From assembly GCA_016928155.1 (NCBI GenBank), contig JAFGLG010000015.1, positions 1 through 47,071 of the forward strand: a DNA stretch of 47,071 bases. The letters run 5' to 3'. The position numbers and the translations under genes were made by a program. Shown in pieces: positions 36,550-45,058 of this stretch. The DNA is from Candidatus Woesearchaeota archaeon (lineage in GTDB: Archaea; Nanobdellota; Nanobdellia; Woesearchaeales; JAFGLG01). How positions within the stretch are numbered: position 1 is the stretch's first letter; the number at the start of each line of letters is the position of its first letter. The notes beneath the pieces were generated by a model that was not told where the DNA came from, did not search any database, and saw only the letters and a program-made list of their open reading frames with translations.

Positions 36550-36563
36550 ATATTTAAATATAT
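36550..36563. promoter_or_regulatory. Symmetric TATA region between divergent leaderless genes
   Basis: ATATTTAAATATAT is near palindromic. Its centre is about 28 bases from the ATG at 36528 (minus) and about 28 from the ATG at 36584 (plus). Confidence 0.55.
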
Positions 36564-36583
36564 TCAAAACAAGACACCTTCTG

Positions 36584-37297
36584 ATGAAAGGCGGCAGGTC
36601 AGGGAAAGGCACAGCAGAAGCTCGGACAGAGAGCGCGGGATATGCCGCAGTCCTGACCGGCGACGGCTCTGTCACATTCAGGAACCCGTTCTTCAATGAG
36701 ACTTATCACTCTGCTTCTGGTGCAGTTGAGGAGAGCATGAAGAAGTTCGTGGAGCCTTCGAACATCCCGGACATCATAAAGACCGCTGACAGGATATCCA
36801 TTCTTGATGTATGCTTCGGTCTGGGTTATAATTCCTGCGCTGCTATTGATTTCATCCGGAACCATAATGAGGACATATCAATAGATATTGTCGGGCTTGA
36901 GAATGATCCCTTCCTGAAGAATATTGTTGGGTTGATCTATCCGCATCTGAAGCATTATCATCTCATCAGGGAGCTCTTTGCATCAAAGGACTGCATGATC
37001 AGGAAGGATAATATCTCTATCAGGATTGTATGGGGCGATGCTTTGAAGACCATCAAGAGCGTGAGGGGCATTTTTGACACTTGCTTCCTTGACCCTTTCT
37101 CTCCGAAAGTGTGCCCTCATCTCTGGAGCAAAGAGTTCCTCTCGGACATATCAGGGATGATGAAGAAGGGCGGAGTCCTTACAACTTATTCTTGCGCGGG
37201 TTCAGTCAGGAAGAATCTTGTCTCAGCCGGCTTCAAGGTCAGGGATGGCCCTTGCATCGGCAGGAGAGCTCCCAGCACCATCGCTGTTAAGCTTTGA
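36584..37297 (+). CDS. MnmC-like (DUF752) methyltransferase
   Basis: The 237-residue protein has FRNPFFNETYHSASGAVEESMKKFVEP, the MnmC/DUF752 entry motif, then the SAM site ISILDVCFGLGYNSCAAI, the acidic loop VGLENDP, WGDALKTI and FLDPFSPKVCPHLWSKEF as catalytic motif, closing with GGVLTTYSCAGSVRKNLVSAGF. In bacteria this domain methylates 5-aminomethyl-uridine at tRNA wobble position 34. The archaeal stand-alone form lacks the oxidase half. The start is set by a TATA box 28 bases upstream; an earlier TTG at 36539 is unlikely. Confidence 0.85.
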   Translation: MKGGRSGKGTAEARTESAGYAAVLTGDGSVTFRNPFFNETYHSASGAVEESMKKFVEPSNIPDIIKTADRISILDVCFGLGYNSCAAIDFIRNHNEDISIDIVGLENDPFLKNIVGLIYPHLKHYHLIRELFASKDCMIRKDNISIRIVWGDALKTIKSVRGIFDTCFLDPFSPKVCPHLWSKEFLSDISGMMKKGGVLTTYSCAGSVRKNLVSAGFKVRDGPCIGRRAPSTIAVKL

Positions 37298-37360
37298 GAT
37301 TCAGCGCAAATATAAATCCAGGCAGATATATTTTTATATGGCGTCCCCTTATGGTGTTCC

Positions 37361-38272
37361 ATGGAGCCAAAAAGGGTTGTCTATGGGAAACCCCCGATTA
37401 AGGATCTTCTTAAGCAGGGATACTCCCTTGTTGACATGCATACGCATACAAGATATTCTGACGGCCTGACCCCGTTGCATATATCTCTGAAGACAGCTGC
37501 GAAGAAAGGCATAGGGATCTCAATAACTGATCATCAGAACATAAGGGCATATAGGATGCTTAAGAATTATAGGTTCCAGAATCTTATCATTCCAGGTATA
37601 GAGATAAATACTGTTGAAGGCCCGCATATATTGCTGTATTTCTATGATGCAAAAGAGCTGGCTGAATATTTTGATAGGCATATCAGGAAAAATATCGGCA
37701 AGAATCCTAATGGGAGGACAAATATCAGTCTGATGCAGGTATTGCAGACTTCAGCCCCATATAATTGTCTCAGTTTTATTGCCCATCCTGCATCGCCGAT
37801 ATCCACTGATTTCCGGATATATCTGAAGAATAATCCAAATGTTCCTGATCTGATTGATGGCTACGAGGCGATTGGCGGTGCTCTGCCAAAACACTATATC
37901 AAATGCTCCATGAAGATGGCAGATAACTCCGGAAAATGCTTTGTCGGAGGCAGTGATGCCCACAATAAATCTGAGATCAGTAATGTGATTACTTATTCGT
38001 ACGCTGATGATGTTGAATCTTTCTTGAACAATATCAGGAAGAGGCAGAACTATGTTATGGGCAGGACCTGCAGGATAACACACAGGGTCAAGACCACGTT
38101 CAGCTATATCCGACATGTACGCTATATGGGTACGACTCTTGGCAGCTTCAAGATCTTATATGACAATCAGATGAATTATCATGTCAAGCCCATGCTTGGT
38201 AGGGGCATCAGTTATGCTTACACCCATATCAGGGACGCTCCTCAGAAGATAAGGGAGAAGATTAATCTGTAG
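37361..38272 (+). CDS. PHP-domain metal-dependent phosphoesterase
   Basis: The 303-residue protein contains the four PHP motifs: VDMHTHTRYSDG, ISITDHQN, GIEINTVEGPHILLYFYD and FIAHPASP, plus GGSDAHNKSEI as the last metal site. About 80 residues after the PHP barrel form a basic C-terminal extension. Family members hydrolyse nucleotide or sugar phosphates with three metal ions. Substrate unknown. GATATATTTTTATATGG about 30 bases upstream is a TATA box. Confidence 0.85.
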   Translation: MEPKRVVYGKPPIKDLLKQGYSLVDMHTHTRYSDGLTPLHISLKTAAKKGIGISITDHQNIRAYRMLKNYRFQNLIIPGIEINTVEGPHILLYFYDAKELAEYFDRHIRKNIGKNPNGRTNISLMQVLQTSAPYNCLSFIAHPASPISTDFRIYLKNNPNVPDLIDGYEAIGGALPKHYIKCSMKMADNSGKCFVGGSDAHNKSEISNVITYSYADDVESFLNNIRKRQNYVMGRTCRITHRVKTTFSYIRHVRYMGTTLGSFKILYDNQMNYHVKPMLGRGISYAYTHIRDAPQKIREKINL

Positions 38273-38292
38273 ACGGATCTGTAATATCCGCA

Positions 38293-40221
38293 TCATTTAT
38301 TCTGCGATCTGTAGAATTCTTTTATCATATCAATGGTGCTTGCTTCATCTGGCGCCCTGTCGTCTCGCAGCCTGACAATGCGTGGGAACCTGAGGGCATA
38401 TCCTGAGCTGTATGTCGGGCTCTTCTGTATCTCTTCATAATTGATCTCGATGACGATCTGCGGCTGTACCTGTACGCTCCTTCCTTTTTCAGATATCACC
38501 AGCGGCCTCAGCAGTTCTGTCATCTGGTTGAATGTCACTCCCTCTTCATCCTCTTTCTCCTTGAATCCTGTGCCCACTTTTCCGATCTCGAGGAAATTCC
38601 CGTTCTCATCGGTCACAGCGATTGAGAAGCTGGTGAACCATCCGCTCCGCTTCCCTTCTCCCCATTCAGCCCCTACCACGACCACATCGAGTGATTCCAT
38701 GACAGGTTTCAGCTTCAGCCATCCTTCGACCCTGGAACCCGGCTGGTATATCGCATCTATCTTCTTGATCATGATGCCTTCATTGCCTGCATCAAGCGAT
38801 GAATGGTAGAACCTCTCGGCTTCCTTGATGTCTGATGTGACAAGCTGTTCTGCGAGCTTGATCCTTCTCTCGGCAGGGTTCTTGAATATCTTCTCCAGCC
38901 TCTTGCGCCTCTCGAGGAATGGGTATTTTATGAAGCTTTTCCCGTCGGCAAATATCAGGTCGAATATGTTCAGTTCCACTGGGAACTTCTTTGCCATCTC
39001 TTCTATGTTGTGCTTCCTCTTGATCCTCTGCGATATGCTCTGGAAGGGCAGGTATTTCTTTGTCTTCGGGTCATAGCCCACTGCTTCGCAGTCAAGGATG
39101 TATGATTCTGAATCGATGTGCTTTTCGACGAGCTCAGCGACTTCCTTGAACTGCTTTGTGACATTCTCAAGCCGTCTCGTGAATATCTCGACCCCGCCTT
39201 CGGATTTGTGTATCTGCATCCTGAATCCGTCATACTTGTATTCGAGGACTGCTGGGCTTCCTGCTCTGCTGAATCCTGTCTCCACATCGCTGGTCTTCTG
39301 TGCAAGCATCACCTTTATCGGCGTCCCTGCCTGGAGGACTATGTTCTTCAGGCTCTGGATCCCCTCTGACATCGCTACTTTTGCCACAAGCGCATAGTCA
39401 TTTGAGACGCTGTGTGCCTCTTCGACAAAACATACCAGGGCATTGTATACATCTCGTGCCGTCTGTTCGTCTGGCGTGATTATGAATTCCTTCTCGTCTA
39501 GATCCGCATCCTCAAGCTCATCCTTGCTCTTGATCTTTATGATCTTCTTTTCTGTCTCTCCTTTCTCCTTTGATATATCAAATTTTGTGTCGAGTTCGTT
39601 GCCGCATTCCAGGCATCTTGGCGTGTTGGGCATCCATTTGTCGCATTTTTCGCATCTGTGGAATATCCCGACAGCTTTTGGCATATATGCCCACACTATC
39701 GCATCCCTTATCGAGCCGTCCCCGACCCCGACCCTGAGCTCCTGGAGCACTGTCCTCACTATATACCTGGCCTCCAGGGGCGTTGCGCTTGTGAGCAGCT
39801 CTGCTATCAGCTTTACCTTGATGTCGACTGATCCGCTCCCCTCAACTGAGCTCAGTTTCCTTAAGTTGCTGAAAACCTTGAGCACAGTCAGTTCCTTCTG
39901 GAACAATGTTGCCTGTCTCTTCTTCTTGACTAGCTCTTCTGCCACAAGCCCGAGATCTCCCCTTATCTTCCACCTGTCCTCGACCTGCTCAATCTGGATT
40001 CCGGTGCTTATGCTTATTGCCTTGAGTATGAGCTTTGATGCGACCCCTATCTTTGTGGAGTCCCATGATGGGAAGACTTTTCCCTGCAGAAGCAGTATGG
40101 TCTGTTTTATGTCCTGCATGCCTGATTTCTTGAGAACTTGGCTCACATGGTATGTCTTGTCAAGCCTTTTTGGCGTCGATTCAAGCTTTGCATATACCTG
40201 CGCGAGGTCTTTGTATAGCAT
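38293..40221 (-). CDS. lig: ATP-dependent DNA ligase with zinc-ribbon insertion
   Basis: The protein has 642 residues. The N-terminal DNA-binding domain (about 1-180 and 250-300; QELRVGVGDGSIRDAIVWAY) is followed by the nucleotidyltransferase core with adenylated K329 in EYKYDGFRMQI, FTRRLENVT, YILDCEAVGYD, GNEGIMIKK and WLKLKP, and an OB fold. Between the two parts of the DNA-binding domain sit about 65 extra residues with C190-x2-C193 and C203-x2-C206, a zinc ribbon, then an acidic/basic linker. Typical archaeal ligases have about 550-600 residues without it. The enzyme seals nicks in replication and repair. Confidence 0.95.
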   Translation of the reverse strand: MLYKDLAQVYAKLESTPKRLDKTYHVSQVLKKSGMQDIKQTILLLQGKVFPSWDSTKIGVASKLILKAISISTGIQIEQVEDRWKIRGDLGLVAEELVKKKRQATLFQKELTVLKVFSNLRKLSSVEGSGSVDIKVKLIAELLTSATPLEARYIVRTVLQELRVGVGDGSIRDAIVWAYMPKAVGIFHRCEKCDKWMPNTPRCLECGNELDTKFDISKEKGETEKKIIKIKSKDELEDADLDEKEFIITPDEQTARDVYNALVCFVEEAHSVSNDYALVAKVAMSEGIQSLKNIVLQAGTPIKVMLAQKTSDVETGFSRAGSPAVLEYKYDGFRMQIHKSEGGVEIFTRRLENVTKQFKEVAELVEKHIDSESYILDCEAVGYDPKTKKYLPFQSISQRIKRKHNIEEMAKKFPVELNIFDLIFADGKSFIKYPFLERRKRLEKIFKNPAERRIKLAEQLVTSDIKEAERFYHSSLDAGNEGIMIKKIDAIYQPGSRVEGWLKLKPVMESLDVVVVGAEWGEGKRSGWFTSFSIAVTDENGNFLEIGKVGTGFKEKEDEEGVTFNQMTELLRPLVISEKGRSVQVQPQIVIEINYEEIQKSPTYSSGYALRFPRIVRLRDDRAPDEASTIDMIKEFYRSQNK

Positions 40222-40254
40222 GTTCTGTTGAATCTCTTATCTTCTTAAAAATGT

Positions 40255-40314
40255 TGCTGAAATCCCAGCTAAAATCCCAGCTAAAATCCCTGCTGAAATC
40301 CCTGCTGAAATCTT
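40255..40314. repeat. 12-bp tandem repeat, five units, upstream of DNA ligase
   Basis: Units alternate between TGCTGAAATCCC and AGCTAAAATCCC at 40255-40266, 40267-40278, 40279-40290, 40291-40302 and 40303-40314. The array lies 34 bases before the ligase start, where a promoter would be, and about 90 bases before the nitroreductase. Confidence 0.85.
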
Positions 40315-40400
40315 CGCCATATGATTTATGCAGGCCTTATAGGCTCTCCTCTGGAAAAACACGCAAAAGATTTAAATATCGCCCCATATTTAAAGTGGGT

Positions 40401-41144
40401 ATGCAGGAGATGGAAAAAGCATATCCTCTGATTGAACTCATCAAGACCAGGCGTTCTATTAGGAAGTACCAGGATAGGATGGTTGAATGGGACAAGATTG
40501 TTGAGGTCCTTGATGCTGGAAGGTATGCCCCTTCTGCCGGTAATCTTCAGAACTGGAAATTCATTGTCGTGACTGATGAAGGCAGCAGGAAAGCTCTTGC
40601 TGAAGCTTCTATGCAGCAGTATTGGATGGAGCAGGCACCTGTCCATATTGTGGTCTGTGGTCTTTCCCATCACGCTGTGAGATTCTATGGAATCAGGGGT
40701 GACAAGCTCTATACTATCCAGAACAATGCGGCTGCAGCCATGAATATGCTGCTTATGGCCCATGCTCTTGGCTTAGGCGCTTGCTGGGTGGGCGCTTTTG
40801 ATGAGGATAGAGTCAAATCAATTCTCAATATCTATGAATATGCCAGGCCTCATATCATCATAACATTGGGTTATCCTGATGAGGAAGTGCCTGTCCCTGA
40901 AAGGGAGCCCATTTATAAGAATTTCTTCATGAACAGGTATGATGCAAGGATTAAGGATATCGACGCTGTCATGAGGGATGTATCGAAGGTCATCTGGGGC
41001 CGTGCATCCAGGGCAAAAAAGGCAACGATCAAGAGTTCGAAGAAGCTCGGCACCAAGATAAAGGAATCGATTTTCGGCAGGAAGAAGTCTGATTTTGAGA
41101 GATATACCGACGAGCAGCAGGATCCTAAGAACAGATGGATATAG
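40401..41144 (+). CDS. Nitroreductase-family FMN oxidoreductase
   Basis: The 247-residue protein has IKTRRSIRKYQDRMVEWDKIVEVLDAGRYAPSAGNLQNWKFIVV (FMN-binding start), AAAAMNMLLMAHALGLGACWVGAF and IITLGYPDE, all standard nitroreductase features. The last 60 residues are a strongly basic extension (RASRAKKATIKSSKKLGTKIKESIFGRKK) that is not part of the fold and could bind nucleic acid or membrane. A TATA-like GATTTAAATAT about 27 bases upstream favours the ATG at 40401. Substrate unknown. Confidence 0.88.
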   Translation: MQEMEKAYPLIELIKTRRSIRKYQDRMVEWDKIVEVLDAGRYAPSAGNLQNWKFIVVTDEGSRKALAEASMQQYWMEQAPVHIVVCGLSHHAVRFYGIRGDKLYTIQNNAAAAMNMLLMAHALGLGACWVGAFDEDRVKSILNIYEYARPHIIITLGYPDEEVPVPEREPIYKNFFMNRYDARIKDIDAVMRDVSKVIWGRASRAKKATIKSSKKLGTKIKESIFGRKKSDFERYTDEQQDPKNRWI

Positions 41145-41190
41145 ATTAGAAGGGATAAGTTAGATTATTTTTGGATAATGTCATTATTTC

Positions 41191-42381
41191 TTATTGTCTG
41201 ATTTTCTTCATATAATCAGCCAATCGATTATATGCATCCTCAAGCACATGCGGTTCTGGCAGGAATACGACTCTGAAGTGCTTTGTGCCTTCTTTCTGCC
41301 CGAATCCTGATCCATATACCATCATGACATGCTTATCCATCAGGAATCCCTCGACAAACTCCCTGTCAGGCACTGGGACATCTATCTTCGGGAATGCATA
41401 GAATGCTCCTTTTGGTTTTACGCAGCTTATCCCGTCTATCTCATTCAGCATCTTGTATGTTATCTGCGCCCGTTCTTTCAGTTTCTTGTTGACCAGAGGC
41501 AGATGATCCTGCGGGCCTTCAAGCGCAGGTTTTATCGCCAGCTGTGTCGGATGCACCGGGCATAGCCTTGCTCTCAGGACCCTGAACACTGCATTCTTGT
41601 ATTCCTGCATCTGCTGCTGCGGGTCGTGGAAGACCAGCCAGCCGGCTCTCCAGCCTGGGCACAGGTATGATTTGGATAGCCCATTCATGGCCACCACCGG
41701 GGCATCCTTGGTCAGTGATGCCATAGGATAGAAAGGCATGTCATCATACACCATCTTGCTGTATATCTCGTCTGCAAAGACAACAAGTTTGTTCTCGGCA
41801 GCTATGTCAAGAACTGCTTTGAGGTTCTTCTTTGAATAGACCCCGCCTGTAGGATTGTTAGGATTTATGACAACTATTGCCTGTGTCTTGTCATTCACAT
41901 TTTTCCTTATGTCCCCAACGTCAGGCATCCAGCTGTTCTCTTCATCCAGGTCATAGAAATTGCATTCTGCATCATTGTAGCTGGCTGCTGCTGTGTACAT
42001 CGGGTACACTGGCCTCGGCAGCAGTATGTTCTCTCCTGGATTGAGCAGGCATCCGAGTGCAAATGTGATCCCCTCACTGAGTCCGTTGGTCACAGCTATA
42101 TCATCAGTGGAGACATCACACCTATGGTCTCTTGAAGCCTCTTTCTTGATGGCGTCAAGTGCCTCAGGTATTCCCGTTGCATATGAATAGCTGCCTGTAT
42201 CTGCTAGGCCTTTCTTGACTGCTTCCTGCATGTGCATCGGTATTGAGAAATCGAATTTCATCGGATCCCCTATATTGAGAGGCAGTACTTTTATGCCTTT
42301 CTTCTCTAGCTGTCGTGATTTCTCGACTATCTCTCTTATTGCGTAATGTATCTTCTCTGTCCTTTTTGAGGGTATTATCAT
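41191..42381 (-). CDS. Class I aminotransferase (alanine/aspartate aminotransferase-like)
   Basis: The 396-residue PLP enzyme shows PLNIGDP, YSYATGIPEALDAI, NGLSEGITFALG, VINPNNPTGGVYSK, FADEIYSKMVYDD and the PLP lysine in MNGLSKSYLCPGWRAGW, with the C-terminal Arg in FRVVFLPEP. It most resembles AlaT-type enzymes that couple pyruvate/alanine with glutamate. The ATG at 42381 sits about 29 bases from AATATTATAAAC; an in-frame ATG at 42393 is also possible. Confidence 0.92.
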   Translation of the reverse strand: MIIPSKRTEKIHYAIREIVEKSRQLEKKGIKVLPLNIGDPMKFDFSIPMHMQEAVKKGLADTGSYSYATGIPEALDAIKKEASRDHRCDVSTDDIAVTNGLSEGITFALGCLLNPGENILLPRPVYPMYTAAASYNDAECNFYDLDEENSWMPDVGDIRKNVNDKTQAIVVINPNNPTGGVYSKKNLKAVLDIAAENKLVVFADEIYSKMVYDDMPFYPMASLTKDAPVVAMNGLSKSYLCPGWRAGWLVFHDPQQQMQEYKNAVFRVLRARLCPVHPTQLAIKPALEGPQDHLPLVNKKLKERAQITYKMLNEIDGISCVKPKGAFYAFPKIDVPVPDREFVEGFLMDKHVMMVYGSGFGQKEGTKHFRVVFLPEPHVLEDAYNRLADYMKKIRQ

Positions 42382-42481
42382 TTTGCATATCATGCCTTGT
42401 GCTGGTTTATAATATTTTTGTTCTTGAGCGCCTGCCCAATTGCCTTGTTTAGTCGCAGCTTAAATATCTGGCAGTTCACGC

Positions 42482-42581
42482 CCAATTCGCTCTGCGAATT
42501 GGATATTATCTCTCTTGCCTGTCAGATTTTTCCTCAAGTTAGAAAGCAGGGCAAAGAATCATCAGGACAGGTACAGGTTCT
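42482..42581 (+). ncRNA. Candidate structured RNA or repeat element, copy 1
   Basis: A perfect 9-bp hairpin (CCAATTCGC-TCT-GCGAATTGG, 42482-42502) is followed about 45 bases later by the core 42549-42573 (GGGCAAAGAATCA...AGGACAGGTA). A near copy of this arrangement lies at 45156-45276. CCTGTC (42519-42524) can also pair with GACAGG (42566-42571). Orientation is assumed from the tail. Confidence 0.4.
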
Positions 42582-42608
42582 CAGTTGACATTTTGGTTAG
42601 AATTGATT

Positions 42609-42645
42609 AAAAAAAGAAAAAAACTCCATTGCCGAGGCAATGGAG
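42609..42645 (-). terminator. Intrinsic-type terminator of ftsZ
   Basis: Read on the minus strand, CTCCATTGCC pairs with GGCAATGGAG (10 bp, two-base loop) and is followed by a 15-base, almost pure T run (complement of 42609-42623). It lies about 80 bases after the ftsZ stop. Confidence 0.75.
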
Positions 42646-42652
42646 GTGATTA

Positions 42653-42719
42653 TTTGCCTTCATTAGTTAAAGGGTTGGGGGTGGTTAAAAAATGAAGGCA
42701 AAGAATTCAGCATGAATTC
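42653..42719 (-). other. Second and third hairpins in the ftsZ 3' region
   Basis: TTTGCCTTCATT (42653-42664) pairs perfectly over 12 bp with AATGAAGGCAAA (42691-42702), with a 26-base loop containing GGGTTGGGGGTGG. Next to it GAATTC-AGCAT-GAATTC (42703-42719) forms another palindrome next to the stop codon. Confidence 0.65.
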
Positions 42720-42722
42720 GCC

Positions 42723-43793
42723 TCACCTTAGGATGTCGATCCCGAGCATGTTGCTCATTTCTGCGCTCATTGCCTTGCCGTATCCTTTCGAGTCCTTGCC
42801 GAGGATCCATGGGCTGTTGACTCCTGTGATGATTGTCATCACTGTCAGTTTCCCTTTCATGTTCTCGGATACCCTTGCTCCCCAGATGACGTTTGCGTCT
42901 GGGTCCATTGACTCGGTCACTAGCTCTCCTACCCTTGCTATCTCGTCGAGGGTCAGGTCTGGTCCTCCAGCGACGTGGATGATCGCTCCTGTTGCACCCT
43001 CATAGTTGATGTCAAGCAATGGGTTCTGCAATGCGCCCTTTACTGCTTCTTCGACCTTGTTGTTAGTGTCAGATGCACCGACTCCGATGGCTGCTACTCC
43101 GCCGTCTGTCATGATTGCCTTAACATCTGCATAGTCAAGGTTGACAAGGCTTGGTATTGCGATTGTCTCGACAATCCCCTTGATCATTGTTGCGATCAGC
43201 TCGTTTGCGACTGCGAATGCCTGCTGTACCGGCAGGTTTCCTGCGATTGCCACGAGTCTGTTGTTGTCGATGACGATGACTGTGTCGCACACATTCCTCA
43301 GCTGCTGCAGACCGAACTCTGCCTTGTCCACTCTTGCTCTCTCTATCTTGAATGGCATTGTGACTGTTCCGATCACGATGGCGCCGATGGATTTTGCGAT
43401 TGAGCCTATGACTGGCGCTGCTCCTGTGCCTGTTCCTCCGCCCATTCCTGCGCAGACAAATACCATGTCTGACAGCTGTAGTGATTCCTTCAGGCTCTGG
43501 ATGCTCTCTTTTGCAGCCTCTGCTCCCTTTTCAGGGAATCCGCCGCAGCCTAATCCTCTTGTAAGGTCCCTTCCGAGAAGGAATTTCTTGTCAGCTTCTG
43601 TTATATTGAGATGCTGCTGGTCAGTATTGCAGGCGATTATCTCTGCACCCTTGATTCCTTTCTTATAGAGCCAGTTGACCATGTTGTTTCCTGCACCGCC
43701 TACTCCGATAACTTTGATGTTTGCCTGTCCAGGCTCCATCTGTACTTCATTTCTTTTCTGTGCTTCCAATGCATCTTTTACGATGAAATCCAT
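42723..43793 (-). CDS. ftsZ: Cell-division protein FtsZ
   Basis: The 356-residue protein has IKVIGVGGAGNNMVNWL, the GTP signature CAGMGGGTGTGAAP, the T7 synergy loop region NLDYADVKAIM with catalytic Asp, and GRDLTRGLGCGG, an archaeal-type variant. The short N-terminal tail (about 22 residues) and a C terminus ending LGIDILR resemble archaeal FtsZ1. It polymerises with GTP into the division ring. GGGGGAT before the ATG is the Shine-Dalgarno, and a hairpin (CTGCC/GGCAG) lies in the predicted leader. Confidence 0.97.
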   Translation of the reverse strand: MDFIVKDALEAQKRNEVQMEPGQANIKVIGVGGAGNNMVNWLYKKGIKGAEIIACNTDQQHLNITEADKKFLLGRDLTRGLGCGGFPEKGAEAAKESIQSLKESLQLSDMVFVCAGMGGGTGTGAAPVIGSIAKSIGAIVIGTVTMPFKIERARVDKAEFGLQQLRNVCDTVIVIDNNRLVAIAGNLPVQQAFAVANELIATMIKGIVETIAIPSLVNLDYADVKAIMTDGGVAAIGVGASDTNNKVEEAVKGALQNPLLDINYEGATGAIIHVAGGPDLTLDEIARVGELVTESMDPDANVIWGARVSENMKGKLTVMTIITGVNSPWILGKDSKGYGKAMSAEMSNMLGIDILR

Positions 43794-44299
43794 CTGTCCA
43801 TCCCCCTTTTGTTTTTTTGCCTGCCATCAAAGGCAGCGTTGATATACCTCTCATATCTCTGCTTTGGCCCGGATCAAACCCGAACACGATTCGGACCGAA
43901 AACTATAAATACAGGTATACTAATTACACTACCAAGAAACAGCAGTTGCATACGCCAATATGTGACTGCATTCAGGGGACTATCTTTTATCGCCAAATTA
44001 CCCCAAAAACACCAAAACATTGAGTTTTCCGCCAAAAAAACTCAAAATTTCTTTCTTTTAATAAAAAACAATAGTTATTATTCTATTTAAACCTTATATA
44101 AATACTTTTTGCTGTTAAAATATATAGTTTCCAGTATTATATTAGTATACGAATCTGGATATTAGGGGAAGTTATACCACATTAAGTAACTACTAAAAAG
44201 TAGTGTTATCACAGGTTTGGGACGAAATCTTACATATGAAAGAAATTTAGGCAAGATTCAGGACAAAGTTATATATAGGAAATCTGGATTGGGACTATC
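43794..44299. other. 506-base intergenic region between ftsZ and dphB
   Basis: No gene is supported. Besides the ftsZ promoter it has a plus-strand TATA-like TTATATAAAT at 44094-44103, a hairpin ACTACT-AAAA-AGTAGT near 44189-44204, and the dphB TATA box TTATATATAGG at 44269-44279, about 27 bases before the dphB ATG. The stretch 44130-44260 could hold a short RNA, but there is no direct sign beyond the promoter-like site and hairpin. Confidence 0.5.
43880..43910 (-). promoter_or_regulatory. ftsZ promoter with palindromic operator-like site
   Basis: ATTTATAGTT (43901-43910, minus) is the likely TATA box. TTCGG-T-CCGAA (43889-43899), a perfect 5-bp inverted repeat, lies between it and the expected start point near 43880, a typical place for a repressor. 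The 5' leader would be about 85 bases. Confidence 0.45.
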
Positions 44300-45058
44300 A
44301 TGACACTCTATATTATAGGTCTTGGACTTTATGATGAACAGGATATCACAGTCAGGGGCTTTGGCCTTGCTAAGCAATGCGATGAGGTCTTTCTTGAGAA
44401 TTACACCTCAAAGATGATCTGTTCAATTGATAGGCTTTCTGAAGTCTATGGCAGGAGGGTAAGGCCTGCTTTCAGGCAGAAGCTTGAGAACACAGATGAA
44501 TTGATTGATCTTGCCAGGACAAAGAAGGTTGCCCTGCTGATAATGGGTGACCCTTTCTCTGCAACAACCCATATTGATCTTATCATGCGCGCAAGGAAGA
44601 AAGGTGTTGAGGTCAAGGTCATCCATAATGCCTCAGTCTTGAATGCTGTCGGTGCAACAGGTCTTCAGCTCTACAAGTTCGGCAGGACAACGAGCATCCC
44701 TTTCCCCGACGACAACCCGGATGCAGAGGCATATTATGATATCGTGAAGGCAAACCAGTCTATCGACGCCCATACCCTGATACTGCTCGATCTCAATCCT
44801 GATGACGACAGGTTCATGACTGTGAATGATGCGATAAGGAATCTTCAGAAGATAGAATTGAAGCGCAATGAGAAGGTCTTCAGGGGCGATACCCTGTGCA
44901 TCGGTTGCGCCAGATTGGGTTGGACAGAGCAGAAGATAGTGTTTGGCAAGGCAAGTGATCTGTTGAAGGAGGATTTCGGCGCTCCCCCACATTGCCTCAT
45001 TATCCCCAGCAAGCTTCATTTTGCAGAAGAGGAGTTCTTGCAGCAGTTTAGGCGATGA
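44300..45058 (+). CDS. dphB: Diphthine synthase (DphB/Dph5)
   Basis: The 252-residue tetrapyrrole-methylase-fold protein starts MTLYIIGLGLYDEQDITVRG and has FLENYTSKM, LLIMGDPFSATTHIDL, VIHNASVLNAVGATGLQLYKFGRTTSIPF and HTLILLDLNP, all diagnostic of Dph5. It trimethylates the modified His of elongation factor 2 on the way to diphthamide. Leaderless start from the TATA box about 27 bases upstream. Confidence 0.97.
   Translation: MTLYIIGLGLYDEQDITVRGFGLAKQCDEVFLENYTSKMICSIDRLSEVYGRRVRPAFRQKLENTDELIDLARTKKVALLIMGDPFSATTHIDLIMRARKKGVEVKVIHNASVLNAVGATGLQLYKFGRTTSIPFPDDNPDAEAYYDIVKANQSIDAHTLILLDLNPDDDRFMTVNDAIRNLQKIELKRNEKVFRGDTLCIGCARLGWTEQKIVFGKASDLLKEDFGAPPHCLIIPSKLHFAEEEFLQQFRR

Larger units (their letters stand above)
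42382..42722. other. Gene-free intergenic region with structured elements
   Basis: The 341 bases hold the aminotransferase TATA box (near 42410), the hairpin/tail element 42482-42581 and the ftsZ 3' hairpins. No coding frame is convincing. Confidence 0.6.

Noticed and set aside
40152-40400. N-terminal extension of the nitroreductase through the 12-bp repeats
   Set aside because: It would overlap the divergent ligase gene and translate the repeat array. The TATA box at about 40375 lies after it.
43141-43668. Plus-strand frame antisense to ftsZ
   Set aside because: ftsZ is fully conserved on the minus strand and the antisense product has no domain pattern.
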